This document shows, in pieces, positions 19,298-27,693 of a stretch of 64,000 nt of DNA; the first letter of the stretch is position 1; every line of letters starts with the position of its first letter. The DNA comes from Rhabdaerophilum sp. SD176 (GTDB taxonomy: Bacteria; Pseudomonadota; Alphaproteobacteria; Rhizobiales; Beijerinckiaceae). Location of the stretch: NCBI RefSeq assembly GCF_030143245.1, contig NZ_JARJNS010000009.1:1-64000 (forward strand), in the 5' to 3' direction. The notes beneath the pieces were generated by a model. It did no database searches and was not told where the DNA came from. It saw only the letters and a list, made by a program, of their open reading frames with translations. The position numbers were made by a program, and so were the translations under genes.

Positions 19298-19909
19298 ATG
19301 AGCTCGATGGAAGCTGTCAGCTATCTGTTGTTTTGCGTCTATCTCGCCAATTTTTTTGCTCTAAGCGCCGTGGCAGCAAGGCAGGCTGGACGCTCGGTTT
19401 GGCTCTTCAGTAAAGGAAAGGAGCAACAGACAATTCCCGCTTGGCTGTTCCGGATCGCCTTTGCCGGCGGGGCTCTCTTGCCTCTCTTGCGCGCGGTCGC
19501 TGGAGGCCCCCTCGTCAGCGATCCTGTTTTCTCCGCGCTTGACGGCGTGACGAGCGATATTATCGGCCACCTCCTGGTCGCGGTAGGTGCGATGATTGCC
19601 GCAATGTCGCAGATGCACATGGGCGCTTCGTGGAGGATCGGCGCAGCAGAAGGCGAAACTGGCGCCATTGTCGATACCGGGCCGTTCGCACTCTCGCGCA
19701 ACCCTGTCTTCGTCGGTCAGGTCATCCTATTTGTGGGCCTCCTACTGGTATTTCCGGATGTCCTTCAAGCGGCACTGACCGTAGCTCTGATCGTCGCCAT
19801 CCGCATGCAGGTCAAGATCGAGGAGCGCGTTCTCGCAGTTTCGCTTGGTGAACCCTACCTTGCCTATAGCCGCCGGGTTGATCGTTGGTTCGGTGCGAGA
19901 AAGATTTGA
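19298..19909 (+). CDS. Isoprenylcysteine methyltransferase-like (ICMT/NnrU-type) membrane protein
   Basis: This 203-aa, five-helix membrane protein carries the ICMT/PEMT C-terminal signature: DTGPFALSRNPVFVGQVI, then KIEERVLAVSLGEPYLAYSRRVDRW. Those motifs bind S-adenosylmethionine in the family; bacterial members methylate unknown, possibly lipid or envelope, substrates. A GAGGAGG site precedes the ATG, 14 bases after the ATPase stop, and the stop overlaps the DedA start by one base (TGATG). Similar genes are common next to Cd/Zn efflux systems in bacteria. The substrate is unknown. Confidence 0.85.
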   Translation: MSSMEAVSYLLFCVYLANFFALSAVAARQAGRSVWLFSKGKEQQTIPAWLFRIAFAGGALLPLLRAVAGGPLVSDPVFSALDGVTSDIIGHLLVAVGAMIAAMSQMHMGASWRIGAAEGETGAIVDTGPFALSRNPVFVGQVILFVGLLLVFPDVLQAALTVALIVAIRMQVKIEERVLAVSLGEPYLAYSRRVDRWFGARKI

Positions 19910-20484
19910 TGGCGAGTATACAGTCACTTTTCCAGGAATACGGGATTGCAATCTATGCGCTCCTCTTTGCGTATTGCTTGCTGAAAAGCGGCAGCTTGCC
20001 CTTATTTGCAGGTTATGCTGCTCACATTGGATATCTCGATATCGTTTTTGTTGGTGCTGCTACTTTCTCGGGAGGGTATCTCGGGGACGAACTGCGCTTT
20101 TGGGTTGCCAGAGGCTATGGCAGTGAGTTCCTCAAAAGTAAGCCAGAAATAAATAATCTACTAAATACAGGGCGTCATTTGCTCGATCGATATGGCGTCG
20201 CGTATATCTTTCTCTATCGATACCCGAAAGGTATGCGTACGGTCGGAGCATTGCCGGTTGGGCTCACAAATATAGCGTGGCCCTACTTCACGTTCTTAAA
20301 TTTCTTGTCCGCAACGATCTGGGCAACTATCCTGGTCGGAGCCGGTTACCTGTTCGGAAGCGCTATTGAAAGTGCAATCAATACGAACTGGGGCGCTTAT
20401 AGCATTCTGGCTCTCGTGATTTTTGTTGGCTTGACCCTTATTGCGTGGTGGCAAGTGCGCCGCATTCAGCCTCGAAAAAGATGA
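19909..20484 (+). CDS. DedA-family membrane protein
   Basis: This 191-aa protein has the DedA/SNARE-associated layout: an entrance motif near GYLGDELRFWVARGYG (about 54-70) and the re-entrant block YIFLYRYPKGMRTVGALPVGL (about 100-120), with the conserved acidic (GDE) and basic (R) residues. DedA proteins include undecaprenyl-phosphate and phospholipid transporters. In the Pb operon of Cupriavidus, PbrB is an undecaprenyl-pyrophosphate phosphatase; a DedA protein here may act in the same lipid-carrier pathway, which is inference. Confidence 0.85.
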   Translation: MASIQSLFQEYGIAIYALLFAYCLLKSGSLPLFAGYAAHIGYLDIVFVGAATFSGGYLGDELRFWVARGYGSEFLKSKPEINNLLNTGRHLLDRYGVAYIFLYRYPKGMRTVGALPVGLTNIAWPYFTFLNFLSATIWATILVGAGYLFGSAIESAINTNWGAYSILALVIFVGLTLIAWWQVRRIQPRKR

Positions 20485-21029
20485 ACTATGGAATGCCGGC
20501 TGTGAGCACATTTTCGAAAAGATGTTTGCGCCTCGCGGCGATCGTTCTGGCCTGTCTCCTTGTCGACCAGATCAGCAAATGGATCATTCTCGAGCACGTC
20601 ATGCAGCCACCCCAGCTGATCAGGATCACGTCGTTTTTCAATCTGACGCTCAATTTCAACACCGGCGTCAGCTTCGGGTTCTTCAAGGAGACACTCGCGG
20701 ATTGGCCAGGTCTCTTGACCGGATTCAAGGTTTTTAGTGCAGCCGGATTGGTTGTATGGGCGGTTTATTCACCCCACCGCTACGAGCAGATTGGCCTTTC
20801 ACTCATCTCAGGTGGCGCGCTGGGCAACGCTTTGGATCGTTGGCGGCAAGGCGCTGTGACCGACTTCCTCGATTTTCATTGGGGGGCCTGGCACTGGCCG
20901 ACCTTCAACATGGCTGATGTCGCGATTGTCGCCGGTGCAGCGCTGATGATGCTTTGTGCTTTTATCCCTTCACAGAGATTACCAACCACCCAAGGCACGG
21001 TTGCTCCTGACTCATCGAGGGGCCCATGA
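20481..21029 (+). CDS. lspA: Lipoprotein signal peptidase (type II)
   Basis: This 182-aa four-helix aspartyl protease cleaves lipoprotein signal peptides. Family motifs are intact: VDQISKWII, LNFNTGVSFG, GGALGNALDRW (first catalytic Asp) and FNMADVAIVAG (second Asp). The ATG overlaps the DedA stop by four bases; an earlier in-frame start lies inside dedA. A cell's housekeeping lspA is normally chromosomal near ileS, so this is an accessory copy. The closest known context is pbrC in lead-resistance operons. Confidence 0.9.
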   Translation: MNYGMPAVSTFSKRCLRLAAIVLACLLVDQISKWIILEHVMQPPQLIRITSFFNLTLNFNTGVSFGFFKETLADWPGLLTGFKVFSAAGLVVWAVYSPHRYEQIGLSLISGGALGNALDRWRQGAVTDFLDFHWGAWHWPTFNMADVAIVAGAALMMLCAFIPSQRLPTTQGTVAPDSSRGP

Positions 21030-21265
21030 CAAAATGGCAGTGGGCCGGCAGGTTCGGAGTGGCCTTGGTCTATGCAATGATCGGCGCGATCCTCGGTTTT
21101 CTGTTTGGATATTTCTTTGTCCGCCCGTTCCTGATGATCAGTTTCTGGCCAGAATTCGTGCAGACCGCCGCATTCTGGGCTCCTCACGTGACCACAACGG
21201 CGACGGGGCTGTTGGCTGCAGCCGGGTATCTGAAAAGCGATACTCAGCCAGCCACGCCGCCATAA
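21026..21265 (+). CDS. Small membrane protein at end of Cd/Pb operon
   Basis: This 79-aa protein has one or two hydrophobic segments (about 12-32 and 50-68) and no recognised domain. Its start overlaps the lspA stop (ATGA), so it is the fifth co-translated gene. I cannot assign a function. Confidence 0.65.
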   Translation: MTKWQWAGRFGVALVYAMIGAILGFLFGYFFVRPFLMISFWPEFVQTAAFWAPHVTTTATGLLAAAGYLKSDTQPATPP

Positions 21266-21426
21266 CGAGAAGCCTTCTACTCAATTCCGGTCACATGATC
21301 ACAACCACCTCAAGGTAAATGAAGCATTGATTTGTTCATGAGAAACAATGTGTTGGATTTTCCGTGAATTGAACGCGTGTCCTGTAGCTTGCTCATACAA
21401 CAGAGCAATAACAGAGCGTCAAAACA

Positions 21427-22056
21427 ATGCGTATCTCTTTCAAGAGCATCATCATCGCTGCAAGTTTTTTCGGTTTCGTAGCAATCAGCGAAACAGCTTC
21501 AGCCGGCGGGCAAACGGACCTGGCGCACCTGCATTCCGGTCAACGGACATCACCGCCACTGGGATGGACACAGTTCTGCGCTGAAAACCAAACAGAATGC
21601 CGGTCGGGTACGTCAACCACAATTTCCGTCGCCTTGAATGAAAAGCTCTGGCGTGAACTGGTGAAGGTCAACCTGCACTTCAATCAATCGATTGAAGCGG
21701 TGACCGATCAAGCTCAGTATGGAAGCCCTGAATACTGGACCTACGCAAAATCCGGAAGGGGGGATTGCGAGGATTATGTCCTTGAAAAGCGCCGTGAACT
21801 TGCCAGGCGCGGCTGGCCGCTCTCATCGCTGCTGATTACGGTCGTGCTCGACAAGGAAGGTGGCGGACACGCAGTCCTTACCGTTGTTACGGATCGGGGT
21901 GAGTTTATTCTCGACAATCAGACCAATCTCATTCTGCCATGGTCACAGAGCGAACTCACCTTCATCAAGCGCCAATCACCGCTGGACCCGAATGCTTGGG
22001 TCGAGCTTGGCCGCAAGCTAGGCCGGCCGGAAATTGTGACAGCCGGACTTCGCTGA
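21427..22056 (+). CDS. BTLCP (bacterial transglutaminase-like cysteine proteinase) family protein
   Basis: This 209-aa exported protein has a signal peptide to about ASAGG and the catalytic triad of the BTLCP family: Cys in GRGDCEDYVLEKRREL (about 116), His in GGHAVLTV (about 147) and Asp in ILDNQTN (about 163). The DUF920/BTLCP group is common in alphaproteobacteria, often with surface adhesin or secretion genes, and LapG-like members process outer-membrane proteins. No partner adhesin is visible here. It is convergent with the DsbA-like gene, six bases away. Confidence 0.85.
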   Translation: MRISFKSIIIAASFFGFVAISETASAGGQTDLAHLHSGQRTSPPLGWTQFCAENQTECRSGTSTTISVALNEKLWRELVKVNLHFNQSIEAVTDQAQYGSPEYWTYAKSGRGDCEDYVLEKRRELARRGWPLSSLLITVVLDKEGGGHAVLTVVTDRGEFILDNQTNLILPWSQSELTFIKRQSPLDPNAWVELGRKLGRPEIVTAGLR

Positions 22057-22062
22057 CGCCGC

Positions 22063-22701
22063 TCACGGTTTGGGAGCGAGAAGCGGCTCCAGGATCTTGT
22101 CGAACTGCTCCAGCGTCAGAGCGCCGGTCTGCTTTTCCCCGTTGATAAAAAAGGTCGGTGTCGAATTGACCCCGAATTCCCTCGTCGCGCGCTGAGCTGT
22201 CGATGTAACTCCCTTGTAGAGTTTCTCATCGCTGAGGCAGGCCTCGAAGGTTTCCTTCGTAAATCCTGCAAACTTAACGGCATTGAGAAGCGCTTCGACA
22301 GGCTTTTCCGAGTGACCCCAAGCTTCCTTGGTGCGGTAGAGCAGGTCAAGTGTGGGGTACCAGCGCTGCTCGCCTGCACACCGCGCCAGCATGAACCCAG
22401 CTGTGGCAAGCTGATCGAGCGGAAACTCTCGCATAATGAAACGGACTTTTCCGGTGTCGACGTATTTCTGCTTCAACGTCGGCCAGGTCTCGGTATGAAA
22501 CCGCATGCAATGATGGCAAGTGATCGAGGCATATTCGATAATCGTCACAGTCGCATCGGCATTGCCGAAAACCTTGTCCGGAAGGTCGCCCGGCTCTAGA
22601 AGGCGTGCGGCGATGGACGGCCTTGACTGAGCAAATGCAAGGGATGGCAGGGCAAGCAACGAAACTGTCGCAAGCAGCGGCAAAAGACGGCGGCGATTCA
22701 T
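22063..22701 (-). CDS. DsbA-family periplasmic thiol oxidoreductase
   Basis: This 212-aa protein has a signal peptide (MNRRRLLPLLATVSLLALPSL) and a DsbA-like thioredoxin fold. The active site is CHHC (about 62-65) after YASIT, with FREFPLD-like context (MREFPLDQL) and the cis-Pro loop VNSTPTFFING (about 180). It belongs to the DSBA-like/BdbD branch (thioredoxin_4). It introduces or shuffles disulphides in periplasmic proteins, perhaps the many Cys-containing metal proteins here. Start MNRRR is supported by an upstream GAAGGG. Confidence 0.88.
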   Translation of the reverse strand: MNRRRLLPLLATVSLLALPSLAFAQSRPSIAARLLEPGDLPDKVFGNADATVTIIEYASITCHHCMRFHTETWPTLKQKYVDTGKVRFIMREFPLDQLATAGFMLARCAGEQRWYPTLDLLYRTKEAWGHSEKPVEALLNAVKFAGFTKETFEACLSDEKLYKGVTSTAQRATREFGVNSTPTFFINGEKQTGALTLEQFDKILEPLLAPKP

Positions 22702-22904
22702 GGCTTCACCCTTCCATTCCACCTTCTTGTAAATGCTGTAGCCACATGAGGTTCAAGAGGCGCGGACGAGACTTTCCTGCCAAGCGATCAAAATAGCGCG
22801 AGTTAGTGATTTCAGGCTTGAACCTGAAGCAGCTTCACGCCTTAACAGATTTCTCAGGATCTTTCTTCACGACCTGTCAGGCATAGCCGAGCTACGAATT
22901 CAGG

Positions 22905-23921
22905 ATGAAACCCAGTTTTTTGAACCGTCAGGCGGGTCTTGTCGCAGCTCTTGTCGCCGGTGCGTTGCTGCTCGCCGGTTGCGTGACTACTGAAATCGAC
23001 AACAAGCATTTGCAGCCGATTCCGCCGGCACTCTTGTCGGAAATGTCCGCAAAAGGCATGAGCGCTTCCGATCCGATCCTCGTTCGTATCTTCAAGAAAG
23101 AGAGCGAGCTGGAGGTTTGGAAACGCGACAATGCCGGCAGATATGCGCTTCTGAAGACCTATCCGATGTGCCGCTGGTCAGGTCAACTCGGGCCCAAGAA
23201 ACGGGAAGGCGACCGCCAGGCCCCTGAAGGGTTCTACTCGGTCACGCCGGAATTGATGAACCCGCGTTCGCAATATTACCTCTCGTTCAACCTCGGCTAT
23301 CCAAACGCTCTTGAACGATCCATGGGCTATTCCGGTTCGGCGCTGATGGTGCATGGTGCCTGCACTTCTGCGGGGTGCTATGCGATGACGGATAGCGGAG
23401 TTGCGGAGATTTACGCTCTGGCCCGCGAGGCGCTAGCAGGCGGGCAGAAAAACTTCCAGGTGCAGGCCCTGCCGTTCCGCATGACGCCCGAGAATATGGC
23501 GAAACACCGCAACAATCAGCACATCGCATTCTGGCGCAACCTCAAGGAAGGCTCCGACCATTTCGAGGCGATGCGACAGCCGCCGCGTGTTGTGGCCTGT
23601 GGCCGCCGTTATGTCTTTGACCCCAAGGAAGGTGCTGGGCCTTTCACGCCAGGCGCTCCTTGCCCCTCTTTCGAGGAGGACCCCACCGTCACCGCGGCCG
23701 TGATCAACAAGAAGGCAGAAGATGAAAAACGCCTTGCCGAGCTCGTTGCCAAGGGCACACCGGCACTGAGCTTTACGCATGTCGATGGCGGCATGCATCC
23801 GACTTTCCGTTCTATTCTGAAAGCATCAGGCCCCGAACGCCTTCAGGCGATGACATCTGGTCGCGTAGAGATTAGCCGACCTGATGCCGCGCTACTTGAT
23901 CCATTCAATGCTATTGAGTAG
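22905..23921 (+). CDS. YafK-like L,D-transpeptidase-fold lipoprotein
   Basis: This 338-aa lipoprotein has a lipobox LLAGCV (Cys about 26). The YkuD-type catalytic region is at about residues 130-165: LMVHGACTSAGCYAMTDSGV contains the H-G and the S-x-GC-x-AM pattern of the YafK branch. YafK/DpaA-like proteins cleave the peptidoglycan-lipoprotein link rather than form cross-links. The C-terminal half (about 200-338) is extra and unrecognised. It is monocistronic, convergent with the Fur-family gene. Confidence 0.8.
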   Translation: MKPSFLNRQAGLVAALVAGALLLAGCVTTEIDNKHLQPIPPALLSEMSAKGMSASDPILVRIFKKESELEVWKRDNAGRYALLKTYPMCRWSGQLGPKKREGDRQAPEGFYSVTPELMNPRSQYYLSFNLGYPNALERSMGYSGSALMVHGACTSAGCYAMTDSGVAEIYALAREALAGGQKNFQVQALPFRMTPENMAKHRNNQHIAFWRNLKEGSDHFEAMRQPPRVVACGRRYVFDPKEGAGPFTPGAPCPSFEEDPTVTAAVINKKAEDEKRLAELVAKGTPALSFTHVDGGMHPTFRSILKASGPERLQAMTSGRVEISRPDAALLDPFNAIE

Positions 23922-23939
23922 CAGCCAGTATTATTTTTA

Positions 23940-24362
23940 TCACTTTGCTTTTTTTGGTCGCCCATACAATTCAAGCCGGTGACCGGTGATTTCATATCCT
24001 AGTCTATCTGCTATTTCAGCCTGCAACCTTTCTATTTCTTCGGATTGGAATTCGATCACTTTGCCAGTGATTGTGTCGATGAGGTGGTCATGGTGGGAGC
24101 CAGTTGCGGGTTCGACGCGAAATCGCCCACCATCAAAGCTGTGCTGCTCGATGAGCCCGATTTCTGAAAACATCCGCATGGTCCGATAAACCGTCGCTAG
24201 TGAAATTCGTGCATCTCGGCGCATCGCTCGGCGATGAATCTCGGACACATCCGGATGGTCGTCAGCTGAAGAGATAACCTCGGCGATGACCCTGCGCGGC
24301 CCGGTAATCCGCCGACCTTGCGCCTTACACTGATCAATAAGCGTTTGCTTGCTTTGCGTCAT
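23940..24362 (-). CDS. mur: Fur-family regulator, probably Mur (manganese-responsive)
   Basis: This 140-aa repressor has the Fur winged helix (GRRITGPRRVIAEVISSAD, ISLATVYRTMRMFSEIGLI) and the metal-binding region SHHDHLIDTITGKVIEF. MTQSKQ is taken as start; the in-frame codon seven residues earlier is weaker. It lacks the CxxC zinc pair of many Fur proteins, as do alphaproteobacterial Mur/Fur. It is divergent from mntH with a 7-1-7 dyad in the spacer, so control of manganese import is the likely job. Mur is known to take this role in alphaproteobacteria. Confidence 0.85.
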   Translation of the reverse strand: MTQSKQTLIDQCKAQGRRITGPRRVIAEVISSADDHPDVSEIHRRAMRRDARISLATVYRTMRMFSEIGLIEQHSFDGGRFRVEPATGSHHDHLIDTITGKVIEFQSEEIERLQAEIADRLGYEITGHRLELYGRPKKAK

Positions 24363-24395
24363 ACGGCTCTCAATTAGGCCCAATTTGTAATTGGG

Positions 24396-24446
24396 TTGAC
24401 TCTCGATACTGAATACGTAGGATATCGCTAATGCGAATTATTTGCA
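24396..24446 (+). promoter_or_regulatory. mntH promoter with Mur/Fur-type box
   Basis: A -35 TTGACT (24396-24401) and -10 TAGGAT (24418-24423, 16-bp spacer) precede a 7-1-7 inverted repeat TGCGAAT-T-ATTTGCA at 24432-24446, placed over the expected start of transcription. This resembles the Mur-responsive sequence of rhizobia (TGCAAAT half-sites). Bound Mur-Mn would block mntH transcription. Confidence 0.8.
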
Positions 24447-24460
24447 ATAAGGAATAGTAG

Positions 24461-25807
24461 ATGCCAAGTTCCGAGAAAGCAGCGACCGAACCTGGATGGC
24501 GCCAAGCCAGGGGCGAAGCCTCGCTTTCCGATGTGCATCGTTCAATTCCGGTCAAAAGTTCCGGTCCGTCCTGGCGGCGCGCTGCCGCCTTCGTTGGCCC
24601 GGGCTACCTCGTCGCTGTCGGGTACATGGACCCAGGCAATTGGGCGACCTCGCTAGCTGGCGGCTCGAAATTCGGCTACACATTACTGGTCGTCGCGCTG
24701 GTCTCCAACATTATGGCGATCGTGTTGCAAGGGCTATGCGCGCGGCTCGCGATTGCCTCCGGGCGCGATCTCGCACAAGCCTGCCGCGATGCCTTCCCAA
24801 AGCCAGTTGCATTCGTACTTTGGTTTCTCGCGGAAATCGCAATCATCGCCACCGATATCGCCGAGGTCATCGGCACGGCCATCGGGCTGAACCTAATCTT
24901 CGGCATCCCCCTCGAAATCGGCGTCATCATCACCGCGCTCGACGTCTTCCTTATCCTCTATCTCCAGCGGCTCGGATTCCGCTGGGTCGAGGCGCTGATC
25001 ATCACGCTGCTTGGCGTGATCGCGGTCTGTTTCGCGATCCAGATCGCGCTGGCCGATCCGGATTGGGGTGCTGTCATCAAGGGCTTTGCACCGACGACGC
25101 AAATCGTCACCAACCCGGAGATGCTGTATCTCGCTCTCGGCATTCTCGGCGCGACCGTGATGCCGCATAACCTTTATCTCCACTCCGGCATCGTGCAGAC
25201 CCGCGCCTATGGCGACACCCTGCCCGAGAAGCGCGAGGCGCTGAAATTCGCCACCATCGATTCCACCGTGGCGCTGATGTTCGCGCTGCTGGTCAACGCC
25301 TCGATCCTGATCCTTGCGGCCGCGACCTTCAACAAGGCCGGGCAGACCAATGTCGCCGAACTCGGCGAGGCGCATAAGCTGCTCGCGCCGCTGCTCGGCC
25401 TTGCGATTGCGCCGACGCTGTTCGGTATCGCGCTGCTGTGCTGCGGCATCAACTCAACCGTAACGGCGACGCTCGCCGGACAGATTGTGATGGAAGGCTT
25501 CCTCAATATCCAATTGCCGCCCTGGCTGCGGCGTCTAATCACACGCGCCATCGCCATCGTGCCCGCTGCCGTGGTCACTATTTGGTATGGAGATGCTGGC
25601 ACGGCGAAACTGCTGATCCTGACGCAGGTCGTGCTCTCGCTTCAGCTTTCCTTTGCAGTCTTTCCGCTGATCATGTTCACGGCGGACAAGAAGAAGATGG
25701 GCGATCTCGTCGCACCAAAATGGCTCATTGCTTTCGCGCTTATGATCGGCATCGTGATCGCCGTTCTCAACGTCAAACTGCTGGTGGATTTCGCGACCGG
25801 CGGCTAA
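24461..25807 (+). CDS. mntH: Nramp-family Mn2+/divalent metal importer
   Basis: This 448-aa, 11-helix proton-coupled importer carries the two metal-site motifs of Nramp proteins: [14 protein letters not shown] in TM1 (DPGN, about 66) and [14 protein letters not shown] in TM6 (MPH, about 236). A hydrophilic N-terminal tail of about 40 residues is longer than usual, and a later start is possible, but the AGGAA site upstream supports 24461. It imports Mn(II) (also Fe/Cd) under Mur control. Confidence 0.93.
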   Translation: MPSSEKAATEPGWRQARGEASLSDVHRSIPVKSSGPSWRRAAAFVGPGYLVAVGYMDPGNWATSLAGGSKFGYTLLVVALVSNIMAIVLQGLCARLAIASGRDLAQACRDAFPKPVAFVLWFLAEIAIIATDIAEVIGTAIGLNLIFGIPLEIGVIITALDVFLILYLQRLGFRWVEALIITLLGVIAVCFAIQIALADPDWGAVIKGFAPTTQIVTNPEMLYLALGILGATVMPHNLYLHSGIVQTRAYGDTLPEKREALKFATIDSTVALMFALLVNASILILAAATFNKAGQTNVAELGEAHKLLAPLLGLAIAPTLFGIALLCCGINSTVTATLAGQIVMEGFLNIQLPPWLRRLITRAIAIVPAAVVTIWYGDAGTAKLLILTQVVLSLQLSFAVFPLIMFTADKKKMGDLVAPKWLIAFALMIGIVIAVLNVKLLVDFATGG

Positions 25808-25829
25808 CAGGGCAAAAAATGCCCAGCCG
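25801..25829 (+). terminator. Compound hairpin at mntH 3' end
   Basis: CGGCT (25801-25805) pairs with AGCCG (25825-25829), and GGGCA (25810-25814) with TGCCC (25820-25824) around an A5 loop. The outer arm includes the last codons and stop of mntH. No T-run follows on the plus strand, so terminator function is uncertain. Confidence 0.45.
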
Positions 25830-25862
25830 CATCTTGGCCTTGGCGGCCGATTGAGCTAGAAA

Positions 25863-26285
25863 ATGAGGATGAATGCCGGCGTAATCATCAAGGAAGCGGG
25901 AAAAGCTCTGATCGGGGCTGCTCTGGCCTTTTCTTTGGCGATCCAGCTGCTGCTGATTTCGATGGTTGGCGCAGTCCATGCCGGCAACAAGGCGATGGGG
26001 CTCGACCAACTCGGAATAACCTGCATCACCGCAGGTGCCCCCGATACTGAAAACCGATCCGAGCCTGACGACAACCATCATGGCTCCAACGCCTCGGCCT
26101 GTTGTACCTGGGCTCCCAGGGATGCACTTGCCGTATTCGCGATTGTCCCGCCTGACAACACAGGTCCACTCGTTCAACCAACACATCGTGTGGCGACGAC
26201 GATCAGACCTCCCGACACTGCTCTGCAAGAATTGTCGACCTCATCGCGACGTCAACAACCGCGCGCGCCTCCCATCCTGATCTGA
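25863..26285 (+). CDS. DUF2946-like small exported protein
   Basis: This protein of about 140 aa has an N-terminal hydrophobic segment (LIGAALAFSLAIQLLLISM) and then a Cys/His-bearing polar region: GITCITAG, NHHGSNASACCTWAP. This is the pattern of DUF2946-type proteins found beside copper genes in alpha- and betaproteobacteria. The antisense strand also has an open frame of similar size, but the signal-like start and Cys/His pattern favour the plus strand. It precedes the PCuAC and SCO genes, so a role in copper handling for cytochrome oxidase is plausible. Confidence 0.6.
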   Translation: MRMNAGVIIKEAGKALIGAALAFSLAIQLLLISMVGAVHAGNKAMGLDQLGITCITAGAPDTENRSEPDDNHHGSNASACCTWAPRDALAVFAIVPPDNTGPLVQPTHRVATTIRPPDTALQELSTSSRRQQPRAPPILI

Positions 26286-26357
26286 ACAGAACAGCCGGTG
26301 ATGAACTCGCCAATGCGAGCGCCGGTTTCGTTTCAGCATCAAAATCAGGATTTCGTC

Positions 26358-26942
26358 ATGACCAAAACCATCCATCAGACGGCCTTCCTGGCGGTTTCTT
26401 GCGCTGCTTGCGATAAGCAAAGCCAGCCTTCGCCGATTAACGGCCCAAATCGACAAATCGTGATAGCAGCTAGATATGCAGCCTTGAGTGTCGTCACACT
26501 CGCCATGCTTGTCTGCTCAGCTTCTGCCCACGATTTCTCAATCGGAGACATCAATATTGATCATCCTTGGACACGTGCGACCCCAGGTGGAGCGAGGGTA
26601 GCTAGCGGGTATATCACGATCGAGAATTTTGGCAGTAAACCTGATCGACTGATCGGTGGCGCCTTTGAAGCGTCAGAACGGGTTGAGCTGCACGAAATGA
26701 CTGTCTCGGACGGTTTGATGCGGATGCGTGCTCTTTCGACCGGGATTGAGCTTCCTGCTGGCCGACGTATCGAGGTGAAGCCGGGTGGCTATCACATCAT
26801 GTTTCTCGAACTGCGACGGCCCCTGAAGCAGGGCGAGAAAATCTCCGGGTCTCTCGTGTTCGAACGGGCGGGCACCGTAGCGGTCGAGTTTCAGGTTGAT
26901 GCCATGGGCTCACCCGGTGTGGAAGCGGGACATCCGCATTGA
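26358..26942 (+). CDS. PCu(A)C-family periplasmic copper chaperone
   Basis: This 194-aa protein contains the PCuAC domain: HPWTRATPGGARVASGYITI, the Cu(I) ligands spread as VELHEMTVSDGLMRMR (His/Met) and GGYHIMFLELRRPL (His-x-Met), matching the H(M)x10Mx21HxM pattern. PCuAC delivers Cu(I) to the CuA site of cytochrome oxidase together with SCO proteins; its SCO neighbour follows 12 bases on. The start at 26358 has an AGGA site; a GTG at 26460 would give a more classical signal peptide, so the true start is unsure. A His-containing tail (EAGHPH) closes the protein. Confidence 0.88.
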   Translation: MTKTIHQTAFLAVSCAACDKQSQPSPINGPNRQIVIAARYAALSVVTLAMLVCSASAHDFSIGDINIDHPWTRATPGGARVASGYITIENFGSKPDRLIGGAFEASERVELHEMTVSDGLMRMRALSTGIELPAGRRIEVKPGGYHIMFLELRRPLKQGEKISGSLVFERAGTVAVEFQVDAMGSPGVEAGHPH

Positions 26943-26954
26943 GGTTGCGCCATC

Positions 26955-27587
26955 ATGAACATTTTGAAGCTGGTGCGATATCTCTCGTGGGCAGCCGTCG
27001 CGACAATCGTTTTTGTTACAACAGCTATCGTGCTGGGCTGGTGGCGGGTCGATGGTCCGGGCGGACTGCAAACGGACGCGGGAATTGAAATCAAGGGCCT
27101 CCCGCAACTTGGTGGTCCGTTCACGCTCGTCGATCATCGCGGGAAAACAGTTACCGAACGGGACTTTCTTGGCAAGCCAATGCTGGTTTTCTTCGGATTC
27201 ACTCATTGCCCTGATGTTTGTCCAACGACATTGTTCGAGATCACGACCCGGTTTCAGAAGCTTGGCACCGATGCTGATCGCCTTCAGGCCATTTTCATCA
27301 CGGCAGATCCTGAACGGGATACACCCGAGCAGATGGCGCTCTATTTGCAGTCATTCGATCCCAGAATTGTTGGTCTATCCGGCTCCCAGGAGCAAATTGA
27401 TGGGGCGGTTGCGGCCTTTAAAGTTATCGCAAAAAAGGTACCGCAAGGGGACGGAAACTACACAATCGACCATACCGCCTCGACTTTCCTAATGGACAAG
27501 AACGGGAAATTCTTCGGCCTGATCGACTACCATGAAAAGGAAGATACGGCGCTTGCAAAAATGCGGCGGCTACTGGCAAAAAAATAA
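26955..27587 (+). CDS. SCO1/SenC-family copper chaperone/thioredoxin-fold protein
   Basis: This 210-aa protein has an N-terminal membrane anchor (about 10-30) and a thioredoxin-like domain with the copper motif CPDVCP (about 80-85, FFGFTHCPDVCPTTLF) and the distal His in IDHTAST (about 170), the three ligands of SCO proteins. It matures the CuA centre of cytochrome oxidase and reduces PCuAC. It is co-directional with PCuAC. Length is normal. Confidence 0.92.
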   Translation: MNILKLVRYLSWAAVATIVFVTTAIVLGWWRVDGPGGLQTDAGIEIKGLPQLGGPFTLVDHRGKTVTERDFLGKPMLVFFGFTHCPDVCPTTLFEITTRFQKLGTDADRLQAIFITADPERDTPEQMALYLQSFDPRIVGLSGSQEQIDGAVAAFKVIAKKVPQGDGNYTIDHTASTFLMDKNGKFFGLIDYHEKEDTALAKMRRLLAKK

Positions 27588-27693
27588 ATCTTTTGCCAAA
27601 TTCGTCTCAGGATTCGGCGAGGCAAGATTGCCCCTCTAACCCAGAAACCACATCATTCTTGGATTTTAGTGCTTTCGCTGCCATGTTCAGGAG

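Noticed and set aside
25773-26228. Minus-strand open frame of 151 codons
   Set aside because: Overlaps the DUF2946-like gene; lacks a signal or domain and ends inside mntH.
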